Below the pieces are notes generated by a model. That model worked only from the letters and a program-made list of their open reading frames with translations, searched no databases and was not told where the DNA came from. Positions 6,569 through 13,031 of a stretch of DNA of 13,031 bases are shown here, in pieces. A program made the position numbers and the translations under genes. The first letter of the stretch is position 1. Each line of letters begins with the position of its first letter. The DNA comes from Candidatus Borrarchaeota archaeon. Its GTDB lineage: Archaea; Asgardarchaeota; Sifarchaeia; Borrarchaeales; Borrarchaeaceae. The stretch lies in NCBI GenBank assembly GCA_016840645.1, contig JAEORY010000064.1, forward strand, positions 1-13,031, in the 5' to 3' direction.

Positions 6569-7774
6569 TTATTTATATTTAGGACTAATCACTTCTTTTT
6601 TGCGAAGTGTTTCAATTTCCTGCTTTGAATAATTAAGAGATCTCAAAATCTCTTCAGTGTGTTCTCCATACCCTGGCGCTCTGGTTCTTATATTGCCAGG
6701 CGTTTCTGAAAGCTTGAATGGCATACCTATGTACTTAATGTTGCCAAAGAGCTCATCTTTAAAATCTACAATCATCTCACGTGCCTGAACTTGGGGATCA
6801 TCCATTATTTCATTTAATTCATAAACTGGTGAAATACAAATATCGGTTTGTTTTGATATTTCAAACCATTCTTCCCTTGTCTTGGTCAACATAACAGTCT
6901 TCAGACACTCAATAATTTCTTTTTTCTCCGTACCAGTTAGCTGGTGGGGGGTATCAACTAAATCTTCTCGCTTGATTGTGGTACAAAGGTTTCTCCAAAA
7001 CTTTTTCTCTAATGCTCCAACAGCTACAAATTTATTATCCTTAGTCTTATAGATTCCATAGCCAGGACTCCCACCTGTAAGCAAGTCATCTCCTCTCATG
7101 GGAATTTCTTTTGATGCCCAATAACGCGGAAATGCAAACGCTAGCCAAGTCATCGCTCCATCAAGCATTGAAACGTCAATGTATTGCCCTCGCCCTGTTT
7201 TGTTACGTGCGATTATACTCATTAAAATCGCTAAAACTGCATTTAATCCTCCAGCACCAATATCTGCCACTTGCACGCCCATTAATTTTGGATGACCTGG
7301 CTCTCCAGTTAAACTTGCGACCCCTGATACTCCTAGATAATTCACATCGTGGCCTGGCAGGTCTTTATATGGTCCGTTCTGGCCATACCCTGATAACGAA
7401 CAATAAATAATCTGAGGGTTGATTTTACTAATTGTGTCATAATCTATCTTGAGTTTGTTCATAACACCTGGTCTGAAACTCTCAAAAATCACGTCTGATT
7501 TCTCTGCTAATCTATAGAAAATTTTTTGTCCTTCAGGTTCTTTTAAATTCAGGATAATTGATTTCTTATTTCGGTTTAAGGAAAGGAATGTAGCACTATC
7601 TTTATTTGCACCCTTAGTGTAAAAAGGCGGCCACCGTCGCATATAATCTCCTTGAATCGGATCTTCAACTTTTATCACTTCCGCTCCAAAATCTGCCAGC
7701 AACATAGTGGCAAATGGCCCAGGTAGGAGTCGTGATAAGTCAAGGACCCTGATTCCTTCTAAAGGTAATGTCAT
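6569..7774 (-). CDS. CaiB/BaiF class III CoA-transferase family protein, alpha-methylacyl-CoA racemase-like
   Basis: CoA-transferase family III protein of 401 residues. It most resembles alpha-methylacyl-CoA racemase, which inverts the alpha-methyl centre of branched acyl-CoAs. The three racemase catalytic residues appear to be present: His142 in GHDVNYL, Asp171 in QVADIGAGG and Glu256 in AVGALEKKF. By my alignment from memory these correspond to His126, Asp156 and Glu241 of the mycobacterial enzyme. Further matches are RGDDLLTGGSPGYGIY and TDICISPVYELNEI. The typical N-terminus PLEGIRVLDLSRLLPGP and C-terminus GEHTEEILRSLNYS are complete. ATG 7774 starts 21 bases after the upstream Taw2-like stop with no clear SD, so translation may be coupled. 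True CoA transfer cannot be excluded, because the Asp of the GHD motif is also present. An archaeal substrate is unknown. Confidence 0.88.
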   Translation of the reverse strand: MTLPLEGIRVLDLSRLLPGPFATMLLADFGAEVIKVEDPIQGDYMRRWPPFYTKGANKDSATFLSLNRNKKSIILNLKEPEGQKIFYRLAEKSDVIFESFRPGVMNKLKIDYDTISKINPQIIYCSLSGYGQNGPYKDLPGHDVNYLGVSGVASLTGEPGHPKLMGVQVADIGAGGLNAVLAILMSIIARNKTGRGQYIDVSMLDGAMTWLAFAFPRYWASKEIPMRGDDLLTGGSPGYGIYKTKDNKFVAVGALEKKFWRNLCTTIKREDLVDTPHQLTGTEKKEIIECLKTVMLTKTREEWFEISKQTDICISPVYELNEIMDDPQVQAREMIVDFKDELFGNIKYIGMPFKLSETPGNIRTRAPGYGEHTEEILRSLNYSKQEIETLRKKEVISPKYK

Positions 7775-7795
7775 AAAAACAACATTAAATGGAGT

Positions 7796-8650
7796 TCATT
7801 CTAATAAAGGCTTAAGATAAGCTGAAACTCTTCCATGAACGATGCTCGGGGCATAATCTTTTATGAGGCTTGTTTTTGTTCCCTTTATTTCGAAGCCAAG
7901 CGTTTCACTCGCTGTTTTTATTTTTTTAATAGACAAATAGGGGAAATCATGGTGAGGTAGGGTCTCATGATAGTGTAGCCATCCACCCTTTTTTGATCTT
8001 AATGCATTGATACCTTTTTGCAGGTATTTATCTGTATTAAACAAGTAGCCCAGAATCACATGATCGGCACATTTTTCAGGTGCTATTTCATTGCAGTCTC
8101 CTAATAGAGGAATAATTTGATCCTCAAGTTTGTTAAGTTGAATATTTTCACACAAATATGAAAAAGCAAGTTCGTTGAGTTCGATTGAATAGACTTTTTT
8201 TGGTTTGCGATGTTTTCCTATAGGAATCGACCATTGTCCAACACAAGCAAAAAAATCTACGACTACTTCATTCTTTTGAACAAACAAAGGTAGTCTCCCG
8301 CGTTCCTCAACGTTTCCAGGGGAAAACATTATTCTTAGTGGATCAAGTTTGAAAATACAGCTATTCTCCTTGTGTATGGTTTCAGTGTGTGGACTCCCAT
8401 AAACAAATTCGTATTGAGGTATTCGGAGATCGCCAGATATTGTTCCAATCTGCATAATCGCAGTTCTTACAGGTCTATGATCCACATCTAGTAAAAATTT
8501 ACCAATCATTTCTTTCCATGGATCTAACTTGGAATGAAGCTGAAAAAGGAGCACGTGTCCTAAAATAAACCATCTCTTAGGCAAGTATTGAAGTAGTTCT
8601 TCGGGGATAGTGTCTCTACATTTTTGATGTAGCGAAATAACACTTACCAT
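7796..8650 (-). CDS. taw2: Taw2/TYW2-like tRNA(Phe) wybutosine aminocarboxypropyltransferase
   Basis: Class I SAM-dependent enzyme of the Trm5/TYW2 family. TYW2 enzymes transfer the 3-amino-3-carboxypropyl group of SAM to 4-demethylwyosine at G37 of tRNA(Phe). Counting from ATG, residues about 103-119 (KLDPLRIMFSPGNVEERGR) are the family segment ahead of the Rossmann fold, DFFACVGQWSI (132-142) is motif I, and VYSIELNELAFSYLCENIQL follows. ADHVILGYLFNT and the later HYHE separate it from Trm5, which has an Asn-Leu-Pro-type motif there. Motif I reads FACVG, where FAGVG/FAGIG is usual. ATG 8650 is preferred, with GAGGTG twelve bases upstream; GTG 8665 in frame adds five residues. It lies directly behind the NAC gene and ahead of the CaiB-like gene. 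Confidence 0.8.
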   Translation of the reverse strand: MVSVISLHQKCRDTIPEELLQYLPKRWFILGHVLLFQLHSKLDPWKEMIGKFLLDVDHRPVRTAIMQIGTISGDLRIPQYEFVYGSPHTETIHKENSCIFKLDPLRIMFSPGNVEERGRLPLFVQKNEVVVDFFACVGQWSIPIGKHRKPKKVYSIELNELAFSYLCENIQLNKLEDQIIPLLGDCNEIAPEKCADHVILGYLFNTDKYLQKGINALRSKKGGWLHYHETLPHHDFPYLSIKKIKTASETLGFEIKGTKTSLIKDYAPSIVHGRVSAYLKPLLE

Positions 8651-8674
8651 ATGATCTTTTCGCACCTCATGTTA

Positions 8675-9049
8675 TCATAATGATTGAGTCTTCAAAGCAA
8701 GTATGGCCTTCGCTAAATCACCACCAGCATCTACAAGCGCAGCACGTGCTGTTTCAACATCAACTCCTGATTGCTGGGCTACTAAATGAACATCCTCCTC
8801 TGGGATCACTGCTACAGCTTCTTCTTCTACTTCACCAGAAAGTGGTCTTTCTTCAGCGCTCTGCCCTACTATTTGCCAGAGTTTTTGTCCCGCTTGTGTC
8901 ATAACAGTGACTTGAGGCTCTTTTATTACTAGTTCTTTCTCCAAAGTCCGGATGATGACTTCTTGTACATCTTCTATTTCTTTTAGACCCATTTGTTTCA
9001 TCATACGCTTCATCTGTCTAGGAGAAATCTTTTTTCCTTTTTTGACCAT
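8675..9049 (-). CDS. nac: Archaeal nascent polypeptide-associated complex protein (NAC alpha)
   Basis: Archaeal NAC, a homodimeric ribosome-bound factor that contacts nascent chains. The 124 residues match the family size. A basic N-terminal tail with the archaeal hallmark RQMKRMMKQMGLKEI (11-25) is followed by the NAC beta-barrel segment EVIIRTLEKELVIKEPQVTV and KLWQIVG (about 30-62), an acidic linker (70-82) and a C-terminal UBA domain (about 85-122, EDVHLVAQQSGVDVETARAA, LVDAGGDLAKAILAL). ATG 9049 has GGTGAT three bases upstream. It is the first gene of a probable operon with the Taw2-like gene (about 10-25 bases away, depending on its start) and the CaiB-like gene, behind the TATA box at 9101-9110. 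Confidence 0.95.
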   Translation of the reverse strand: MVKKGKKISPRQMKRMMKQMGLKEIEDVQEVIIRTLEKELVIKEPQVTVMTQAGQKLWQIVGQSAEERPLSGEVEEEAVAVIPEEDVHLVAQQSGVDVETARAALVDAGGDLAKAILALKTQSL

Positions 9050-9100
9050 ATAATCACCACGAAAGAATCAGTTCCTTACTCATCAATTATTTGAGTATTC

Positions 9101-9110
9101 ATAAATATAA
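9101..9110 (-). promoter_or_regulatory. TATA box of the NAC-taw2-CaiB run
   Basis: TTATATTTAT on the minus strand, about 52-61 bases before the NAC start, predicting a leader of about 30 bases. It lies in a 192-base gap (9050-9241) that holds no other recognisable gene. No equally good box lies between the three genes, which supports one transcript. Confidence 0.45.
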
Positions 9111-9241
9111 TTATCTTTGTCTTCACGAAGGAAATTGAATATCTCTATCATTTTCTTGTGTTTCATTTGATAGTATCCTTTTCACTTACAATTTAATCGT
9201 TGGATAGGTAAATCATCATTACACACTGATACTAACAAATT

Positions 9242-9730
9242 TTATGTCGTTTTTTCATCAATTCCTCGCCTTACTTTTACTGCTACCCCTCTTTGAAAGG
9301 CGAACATTTCATTTCCAGATAATACACTTTTTCCAACAGCAAGAAGATTATCAAGACGATCTACTACGATCACTTCAGACTTAGGACGGACTTCAGGACT
9401 TGTATAAATCACATGTTTTGCGAATACATTTCTGCCTTTTCTAACGAACGGAATCGACTCATCATTGACTTGAACTTTAAAGCGGATGTCTCCTCTTGTT
9501 TTTTCAAGAATTTGTTGTGCTCCGCTTATGGTCAAAGCAAAAAGTCCATCTTTAGGGCGTAGTGTTGCAAGCAGTTCATCATTTAAGTAAACATGACGAA
9601 TCCGCTTTGTACTTGGTGAACATGTTATAACTACCTCTGAAGGAAATAACAGGTCTCCGATATTTTCCCCAAATTGATAGTTGGCAATCCCTTGGATTTT
9701 CCTAAGTTTTTCCCACGATTCTAGGTCCAT
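9242..9730 (-). CDS. PUA-domain RNA-binding protein
   Basis: Small archaeal protein of 162 residues with a C-terminal PUA domain (about 85-158, including VRKGRNVFAKHVIYTSPEVR, PKSEVIVVD, LLAVGKSVLSG and AFQRGVAVKVRRG). This is the fold found at the C-terminus of archaeosine tRNA-guanine transglycosylase and pseudouridine synthases. The N-terminal half (LRKIQGIANYQFGENIGDLL, RHVYLNDELLATLRPKDGLF) is that of the stand-alone archaeal family. RNA binding is inferred from the family; no catalytic motif is visible. The open frame extends upstream to 9817, but I place the start at ATG 9730 with AGAAGG about 10 bases ahead. The longer form would add 29 atypical, AT-rich-encoded residues and run into the divergent atpB leader. 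Confidence 0.8.
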   Translation of the reverse strand: MDLESWEKLRKIQGIANYQFGENIGDLLFPSEVVITCSPSTKRIRHVYLNDELLATLRPKDGLFALTISGAQQILEKTRGDIRFKVQVNDESIPFVRKGRNVFAKHVIYTSPEVRPKSEVIVVDRLDNLLAVGKSVLSGNEMFAFQRGVAVKVRRGIDEKTT

Positions 9731-9763
9731 TCCATTCAACCTTCTGAAATAGATGTGAGGAAT

Positions 9764-9775
9764 ATTATTAATAAT
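9764..9775. promoter_or_regulatory. Divergent PUA/atpB promoter region with a perfect AT palindrome
   Basis: ATTATTAATAAT is a perfect 12-base palindrome at about the right distance for a TATA element of the minus-strand PUA gene. TTTTAAAA lies slightly further right, at about 9784-9791, and is a candidate for atpB on the plus strand. The two genes share the 117-base gap 9731-9847. Confidence 0.35.
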
Positions 9776-9847
9776 TAGCAAAATTTTAAAAGAAAAATAC
9801 ACTTGACAAAAGTCCATGTATTAAATTTCATCAATGAGGTAATTATT

Positions 9848-11242
9848 ATGACTTATGATACTATGAAGGAATATAGAACTTCTAGCGAAGTTACAGGTCC
9901 ACTTCTTTTTGTTGAAGGCGTGTCAGGTGTAGGATATGCAGAAATTGTTGAAGTAGAAACACCTTCTGGTGAAAGAAGAAGAGGACAAGTACTTGAAGTG
10001 ACAGAGAGCCTTGCCGTAGTTCAGGTTTTTGAAGGTACATCTGGCTTGGACACATCGGCAACGTCAGTAAGATTTCTTGGTGAAACACTCAAACTTCCTG
10101 TCTCTGCCGATATATTAGGACGTGTTTTTGATGGAAGTGGAGAACCTATAGATCGTGGTCCGAAGATTATTCCTGATGACCATTTCGACATTACAGGCGC
10201 TCCAATTAATCCAGAAGCGCGAACTTATCCAAGAGAGTTTATCCAAACAGGCATTTCTACAATAGATGGGTTAAATACACTCGTTCGTGGACAAAAACTG
10301 CCACTCTTCTCAGGTGCAGGGCTTCCACACAACAGGTGCGCTGCGCAGATCGCACGCCAAGCCCGTGTGCTAGGAGCAGAGGAAGATTTCGCCATTGTGT
10401 TTGCCGCCATGGGGATCACATACGAAGAAGCAGCTTTCTTTCGAAGAGATTTTGAGGAAACTGGTGCATTAGAGCGCGTTACACTCTTCCTGAATCTGGC
10501 AGATGACCCGGCGGTTGAGCGTGTAATCACCCCACGCGTTGCGTTAACATGCGCCGAATATCTCGCGTACGAACAAGATTATCAGGTGTTGGTCATCCTT
10601 ACCGACATGACAAACTATTGTGAATCCCTACGGGAAATTTCTGCTGCCCGAGAAGAAGTACCGGCTAGAAGGGGTTATCCAGGTTACCTTTACACCGACC
10701 TTGCAAGCATTTATGAGCGGGCAGGAAGAATTACAGGACGAAAGGGTACAATCACACAGATGCCGATCCTTACAATGCCTAACGACGACATCACGCATCC
10801 AATTCCTGACTTAACAGGCTATATCACCGAAGGGCAAATTTACATCGATAGGGGCTTGCATCGACGCGGGATCTATCCTCCAATCGATGTTTTACCATCG
10901 CTATCCCGTTTGATGAAAGAGGGAATAGGCAAGGGTCTCACCAGAGCAGACCACAGAGAAGTGGCTGACCAACTCTATTACGGATATTCAGAGGGGCGCG
11001 ATTTACGGGAATTGGTCGCAGTAGTCGGAGAAGAAGCGCTTACAGAGAGAGATAAAAGATATCTCGAGTTCAGTGAGCGCTTCGAACGAGAATTCACAAG
11101 CCAACGGATGGATGAGGATCGGTCAATCGATGAGACGCTGGATATCGGCTGGGAGTTGCTGGCGAAACTTCCCGAAAAAGAACTCAAAAGGATCGACCCT
11201 GAAACGATCAAAAAATGGCATCCTTCATATCGCGCGCAGTAA
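9848..11242 (+). CDS. atpB: A-type ATP synthase subunit B
   Basis: Non-catalytic regulatory subunit of the A1 head, alternating with subunit A around the central stalk. The 464 residues cover the whole family: N-terminal beta barrel (about 10-80, [20 protein letters not shown]), nucleotide-binding domain (about 90-370) and helical C-terminus. The P-loop position reads FSGAGLPHN (154-162), the degenerate form typical of subunit B, so catalysis is not expected. [20 protein letters not shown] (272-291) is the ATP synthase alpha/beta signature. An in-frame ATG at 9803 would add 15 residues, but ATG 9848 has GAGGT seven bases upstream and the expected N-terminus. atpD follows after 60 bases. atpA is not upstream; the neighbour there is the divergent PUA gene. 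Confidence 0.96.
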   Translation: MTYDTMKEYRTSSEVTGPLLFVEGVSGVGYAEIVEVETPSGERRRGQVLEVTESLAVVQVFEGTSGLDTSATSVRFLGETLKLPVSADILGRVFDGSGEPIDRGPKIIPDDHFDITGAPINPEARTYPREFIQTGISTIDGLNTLVRGQKLPLFSGAGLPHNRCAAQIARQARVLGAEEDFAIVFAAMGITYEEAAFFRRDFEETGALERVTLFLNLADDPAVERVITPRVALTCAEYLAYEQDYQVLVILTDMTNYCESLREISAAREEVPARRGYPGYLYTDLASIYERAGRITGRKGTITQMPILTMPNDDITHPIPDLTGYITEGQIYIDRGLHRRGIYPPIDVLPSLSRLMKEGIGKGLTRADHREVADQLYYGYSEGRDLRELVAVVGEEALTERDKRYLEFSERFEREFTSQRMDEDRSIDETLDIGWELLAKLPEKELKRIDPETIKKWHPSYRAQ

Positions 11243-11302
11243 GAATAAGATATTCTTTACCAATATTCTTTTCTTTATATGAGGATCACGGAGGAAAAGT
11301 AA

Positions 11303-11992
11303 ATGAGTGAACTTATGGCGGGCATCCGACCCACAAGAATGGAATTATTGTCTTTAAAAGACAGACAGTCACTTGCCGTGAAAGGTTACGGACTTTTGAG
11401 TGAAAAAATGGATGCCCTTATTATGGAGTTCTTTGCGATTCTAGAAGACGTCAAAACAGTACGAACAGAACTATCTGAAATGGTTTCAAGAGCATTTACC
11501 TCGTTAAAAGAAACCAAAATGGTTTTAGGGGCGCTGAAGCTCAAAGAAATCTCTGCAATAGCACCATCTTTGTTCAAAATAGAAGCTGAAACAAGAAATC
11601 TAATGGGGGTCCGGGTCCCTGTTTTACATCTTGAGAAAAAACGCGAAGGTAATGAAAAAATACCCTTTTACGGATTTATAGACACACCGACAACGCTAGA
11701 CGAATCAGTAACACTTTTCCAGAAGATTCTTGAAAAGATCTGCAGCTATGCACAGGTCATCGCAACAATGGAACGGTTAGCAGATGAGATTATCAGCACT
11801 AAACGACGAGTCAATGCCTTGAATTATGTAATTATCCCGCGTCTTGCAACAACAATCAATTTCATAGAACAGTACCTAGAAGAACGTGAAAGGGAATCTT
11901 TTGTTAGGATGAGACATATCAAGAGGTTGTTAGAGAAAAAGGGACGCCAGGATAAAAACAAAGAAGAAGCCAACAATATGCTAGATTTATAA
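11303..11992 (+). CDS. atpD: A-type ATP synthase subunit D
   Basis: Central-stalk subunit D, which forms a long antiparallel coiled coil inside the A3B3 head and couples rotation to catalysis. The 229 residues are slightly longer than usual. The signature is IRPTRMELLSLKDRQSLAVK (9-28), followed by GYGLLSEKMDALIMEFF. The C-terminal helix contains STKRRVNALNYVIIPRLATT and INFIEQYLEERERESFVRMR, the typical return helix. The charged tail (KKGRQDKNKEEANNMLDL) is variable in the family. ATG has GGAGG eight bases upstream. It is probably co-transcribed with atpB; the 60-base gap holds a small GAATA/TATTC hairpin (11243-11255) and a TTTATATGA stretch (about 11273-11281) that might be an internal promoter. 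Confidence 0.95.
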   Translation: MSELMAGIRPTRMELLSLKDRQSLAVKGYGLLSEKMDALIMEFFAILEDVKTVRTELSEMVSRAFTSLKETKMVLGALKLKEISAIAPSLFKIEAETRNLMGVRVPVLHLEKKREGNEKIPFYGFIDTPTTLDESVTLFQKILEKICSYAQVIATMERLADEIISTKRRVNALNYVIIPRLATTINFIEQYLEERERESFVRMRHIKRLLEKKGRQDKNKEEANNMLDL

Positions 11993-12056
11993 AGAACTTT
12001 CTTTAAGAAGGTCAATTAAAATCAGATCACTGCAAGGCAAACACATGAATCCCTTT

Positions 12057-12075
12057 ATTTTTTAGAATAAAAAAT
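12057..12075. terminator. AT-rich hairpin after atpD
   Basis: ATTTTTT (12057-12063) and AAAAAAT (12069-12075) form a seven-pair stem with a five-base loop. It lies 65 bases past the atpD stop in the 258-base gap before the next gene. It is a plausible terminator of the atpBD transcript. Confidence 0.35.
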
Positions 12076-12170
12076 GCCGCGCATTACCCAATTAACAATA
12101 CTTTAAATGTTAGAACTTACATACTACATAGAATTGAGCTTAAGAATATTTGAGAATAATTAGATCTCCA

Positions 12171-12179
12171 TTATATATG
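12171..12179 (+). promoter_or_regulatory. TATA box of the Rpc34/TFE-beta-like gene
   Basis: TTATATATG about 75 bases before the GTG start, predicting a leader of about 45-50 bases. Apart from this box and the hairpin at 12057-12075, I see nothing in the gap 11993-12250. Confidence 0.45.
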
Positions 12180-12250
12180 CAGTTGAACCAATACAAGAAA
12201 TGAAATGATACAATTAATCAATAATACTGGAGTTTAGGAGAAAGACAAGA

Positions 12251-12628
12251 GTGACAGTTTTGGAAGATAATGCAATGAAGATCATTCTTAATACAGGAGT
12301 ACAAGGTATATTGCAATCTGATCTTTGGAAAAAACTAGAAACTACAAGCCGAGAAGGTTCAAGACTAGCTGTACGCTTAGAAAAAAAAGGTCTAATTAAT
12401 AGAAAAAAGGAACTTGTGGATGGAAGATGGAGCTTCAGACTTATTGCAAAAACCTCAAGTACCTCGAAAGTTGGATCTGAAAATACTCTTGGGGGATGTC
12501 CCTGTTTTACATGCGGTGATTTGGCGAAATGTGGAGATCTACAATCAATATCGCCCGTTTATTGTATCCGTTTGGATCACTGGCTTCTAAAACTCGCGAA
12601 AACTTCTTTAAATAATGCATCGTCATAG
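12251..12628 (+). CDS. Winged-helix/Fe-S-cluster protein of the Rpc34 (RPC39)/TFE-beta kind
   Basis: A 125-residue protein with a winged helix (about 8-65, GVQGILQSDLWKKLETTSRE, GSRLAVRLEKKGLINRKKEL, VDGRWSFRL) and a cysteine cluster GCPCFTCGDLAKCG plus a distal Cys in SPVYCIRLDHWLLKL. The cysteines are Cys83, 85, 88, 94 and 105. A winged helix followed by a cysteine-liganded Fe-S domain is the layout of archaeal TFE-beta and of the RNA polymerase III subunit hRPC39, which help open promoter DNA. This protein is short, with only one visible winged helix. The start is GTG, with GGAG ten bases upstream. Fe-S binding is inferred from the cysteines. An unrelated archaeal wHTH regulator with a metal site is the alternative. 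Confidence 0.7.
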   Translation: MTVLEDNAMKIILNTGVQGILQSDLWKKLETTSREGSRLAVRLEKKGLINRKKELVDGRWSFRLIAKTSSTSKVGSENTLGGCPCFTCGDLAKCGDLQSISPVYCIRLDHWLLKLAKTSLNNASS

Positions 12629-12648
12629 ACGTTCAATAAGGGAAGGGG

Positions 12649-12657
12649 ATATAAACA
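12649..12657 (+). promoter_or_regulatory. Possible TATA box of the ftsJ-like gene
   Basis: ATATAAA behind a purine-rich stretch (GGGAAGGGG), about 100 bases before the ftsJ-like start. It predicts transcription from about 12680 and a leader of about 70 bases that would contain the C/G-rich hairpin at 12691-12711. Confidence 0.4.
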
Positions 12658-12673
12658 GAGGTATTTTTTATCA

Positions 12674-12711
12674 GTGAACTACCCCACCCTGTCGGAAGGG
12701 GACTTCCCGAC
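12674..12711 (+). repeat. Orphan IS605/TnpB-type terminal hairpin-like sequence
   Basis: GTGAACTACCCC (12674-12685) is followed by GTCGGAAG (12691-12698), loop GGGA, and CTTCCCGAC (12703-12711). The arms pair over eight positions with one bulged C. A CTACCCC ... GGGG-CTT layout, as I recall it, is common at the right end and reRNA of archaeal and bacterial IS200/IS605 elements. No tnpB remnant lies beside it. It may instead be a leader structure of ftsJ. Confidence 0.4.
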
Positions 12712-12751
12712 GAATAAGTTAAACTATGAATTAATTGAGGAGCATTTATAG

Positions 12752-13031
12752 ATGGGGAAACGGTGGTTGAACGAAAGAAAAAAGGATTTTTATTACAAAA
12801 AAGCTAAAAAAGAGAATCTTCGCTCAAGAGCTGCTTTTAAAATCATTCAGTTAAATAACAAATTCAAGTTAATGAAGCAAGGAGACAGTGTTTTAGATTT
12901 AGGGTCCGCTCCAGGTGGTTGGCTAAAAGCGATTAAAGACCTTGTGGGTGAGGGAATAGTTGTAGGGGTTGATTTACAGCCTATAACTCCGATTCCCCAG
13001 GTGAAGTTAATTTTAGGTGATATCACGGACG
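12752..13031 (+). CDS. FtsJ/RrmJ-type rRNA 2'-O-methyltransferase, C-terminus cut by window edge
   Basis: The first 93 residues of an RlmE/FtsJ-family SAM-dependent methyltransferase, which methylates the ribose 2'-O of 23S rRNA in bacteria and has archaeal homologues. The N-terminus [35 protein letters not shown] contains the expected catalytic Lys (Lys30 of RAAFK). SAM motif I is [14 protein letters not shown] (47-60). [15 protein letters not shown] and LILGDITD follow, the latter at the position of the second part of the SAM pocket. The remaining half of the protein lies outside the window. GAGGAG stands nine bases before the ATG. The stop of the Rpc34-like gene is about 123 bases upstream. 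Confidence 0.93.
   Translation, partial: MGKRWLNERKKDFYYKKAKKENLRSRAAFKIIQLNNKFKLMKQGDSVLDLGSAPGGWLKAIKDLVGEGIVVGVDLQPITPIPQVKLILGDITD

Noticed and set aside
9731..9817. 29-residue N-terminal extension of the PUA protein
   Set aside because: The residues are unlike the family, encoded by promoter-like AT-rich DNA, and ATG 9730 gives the expected N-terminus.
10225..10530. Minus-strand open frame antisense to atpB
   Set aside because: It is a shadow of the highly conserved atpB coding sequence; Ser/Ala-rich translation with no domain.

Overview
The window looks like a piece of an archaeal chromosome. It is AT-rich and gene-dense, and it carries a set of archaeal or archaeal/eukaryotic information-processing genes: a PAN proteasomal ATPase, MBF1, an archaeal-type NAC, a Taw2/TYW2-like wyosine enzyme, an A-type ATP synthase B/D pair, a THEP1-type NTPase and a short winged-helix/Fe-S protein of the Rpc34/TFE-beta kind. 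Several genes have TATA-like boxes at archaeal spacing upstream, and ribosome binding sites are of the GAGG/GGTGAT type. A TACK- or Asgard-like lineage would fit the Rpc34-like protein, but I cannot place the organism more exactly by eye.

Left part (1-3300). A minus-strand archaeal HTH regulator runs off the left edge and is followed upstream by a minus-strand THEP1 NTPase. A divergent plus-strand HflX GTPase comes next. HflX converges on minus-strand MBF1, which appears to use a TTG start behind a strong SD.

Middle (3400-6500). A 507-residue TnpB-related protein of the IS200/IS605 group stands alone, with no TnpA beside it, between MBF1 and PAN. It lacks the usual zinc ribbon and the usual third RuvC acid. 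Two adjacent inverted repeats in its 3' coding end resemble an omega/reRNA scaffold. The PAN gene has a complete AAA+ ATPase and a C-terminal HbYX motif, but its N-terminal coiled coil contains a 42-residue tandem duplication.

Right-middle (6569-9049). A minus-strand run NAC > Taw2-like > alpha-methylacyl-CoA racemase-like CaiB protein is closely packed and probably forms one operon. It links nascent-chain handling, tRNA(Phe) position-37 modification and acyl-CoA metabolism.

Right part (9242-13031). A PUA-domain RNA-binding protein is divergent from atpB-atpD. The A-ATPase genes are cut off from atpA and the rest of the usual cluster. Then come the Rpc34/TFE-beta-like gene and a partial FtsJ/RlmE-type rRNA methyltransferase running off the right edge. 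Between these last two lies a C/G-rich hairpin that resembles an orphan IS605-type terminus, or may be a leader structure of ftsJ. I found no tRNA, rRNA or CRISPR array, and no gap longer than 300 bases.
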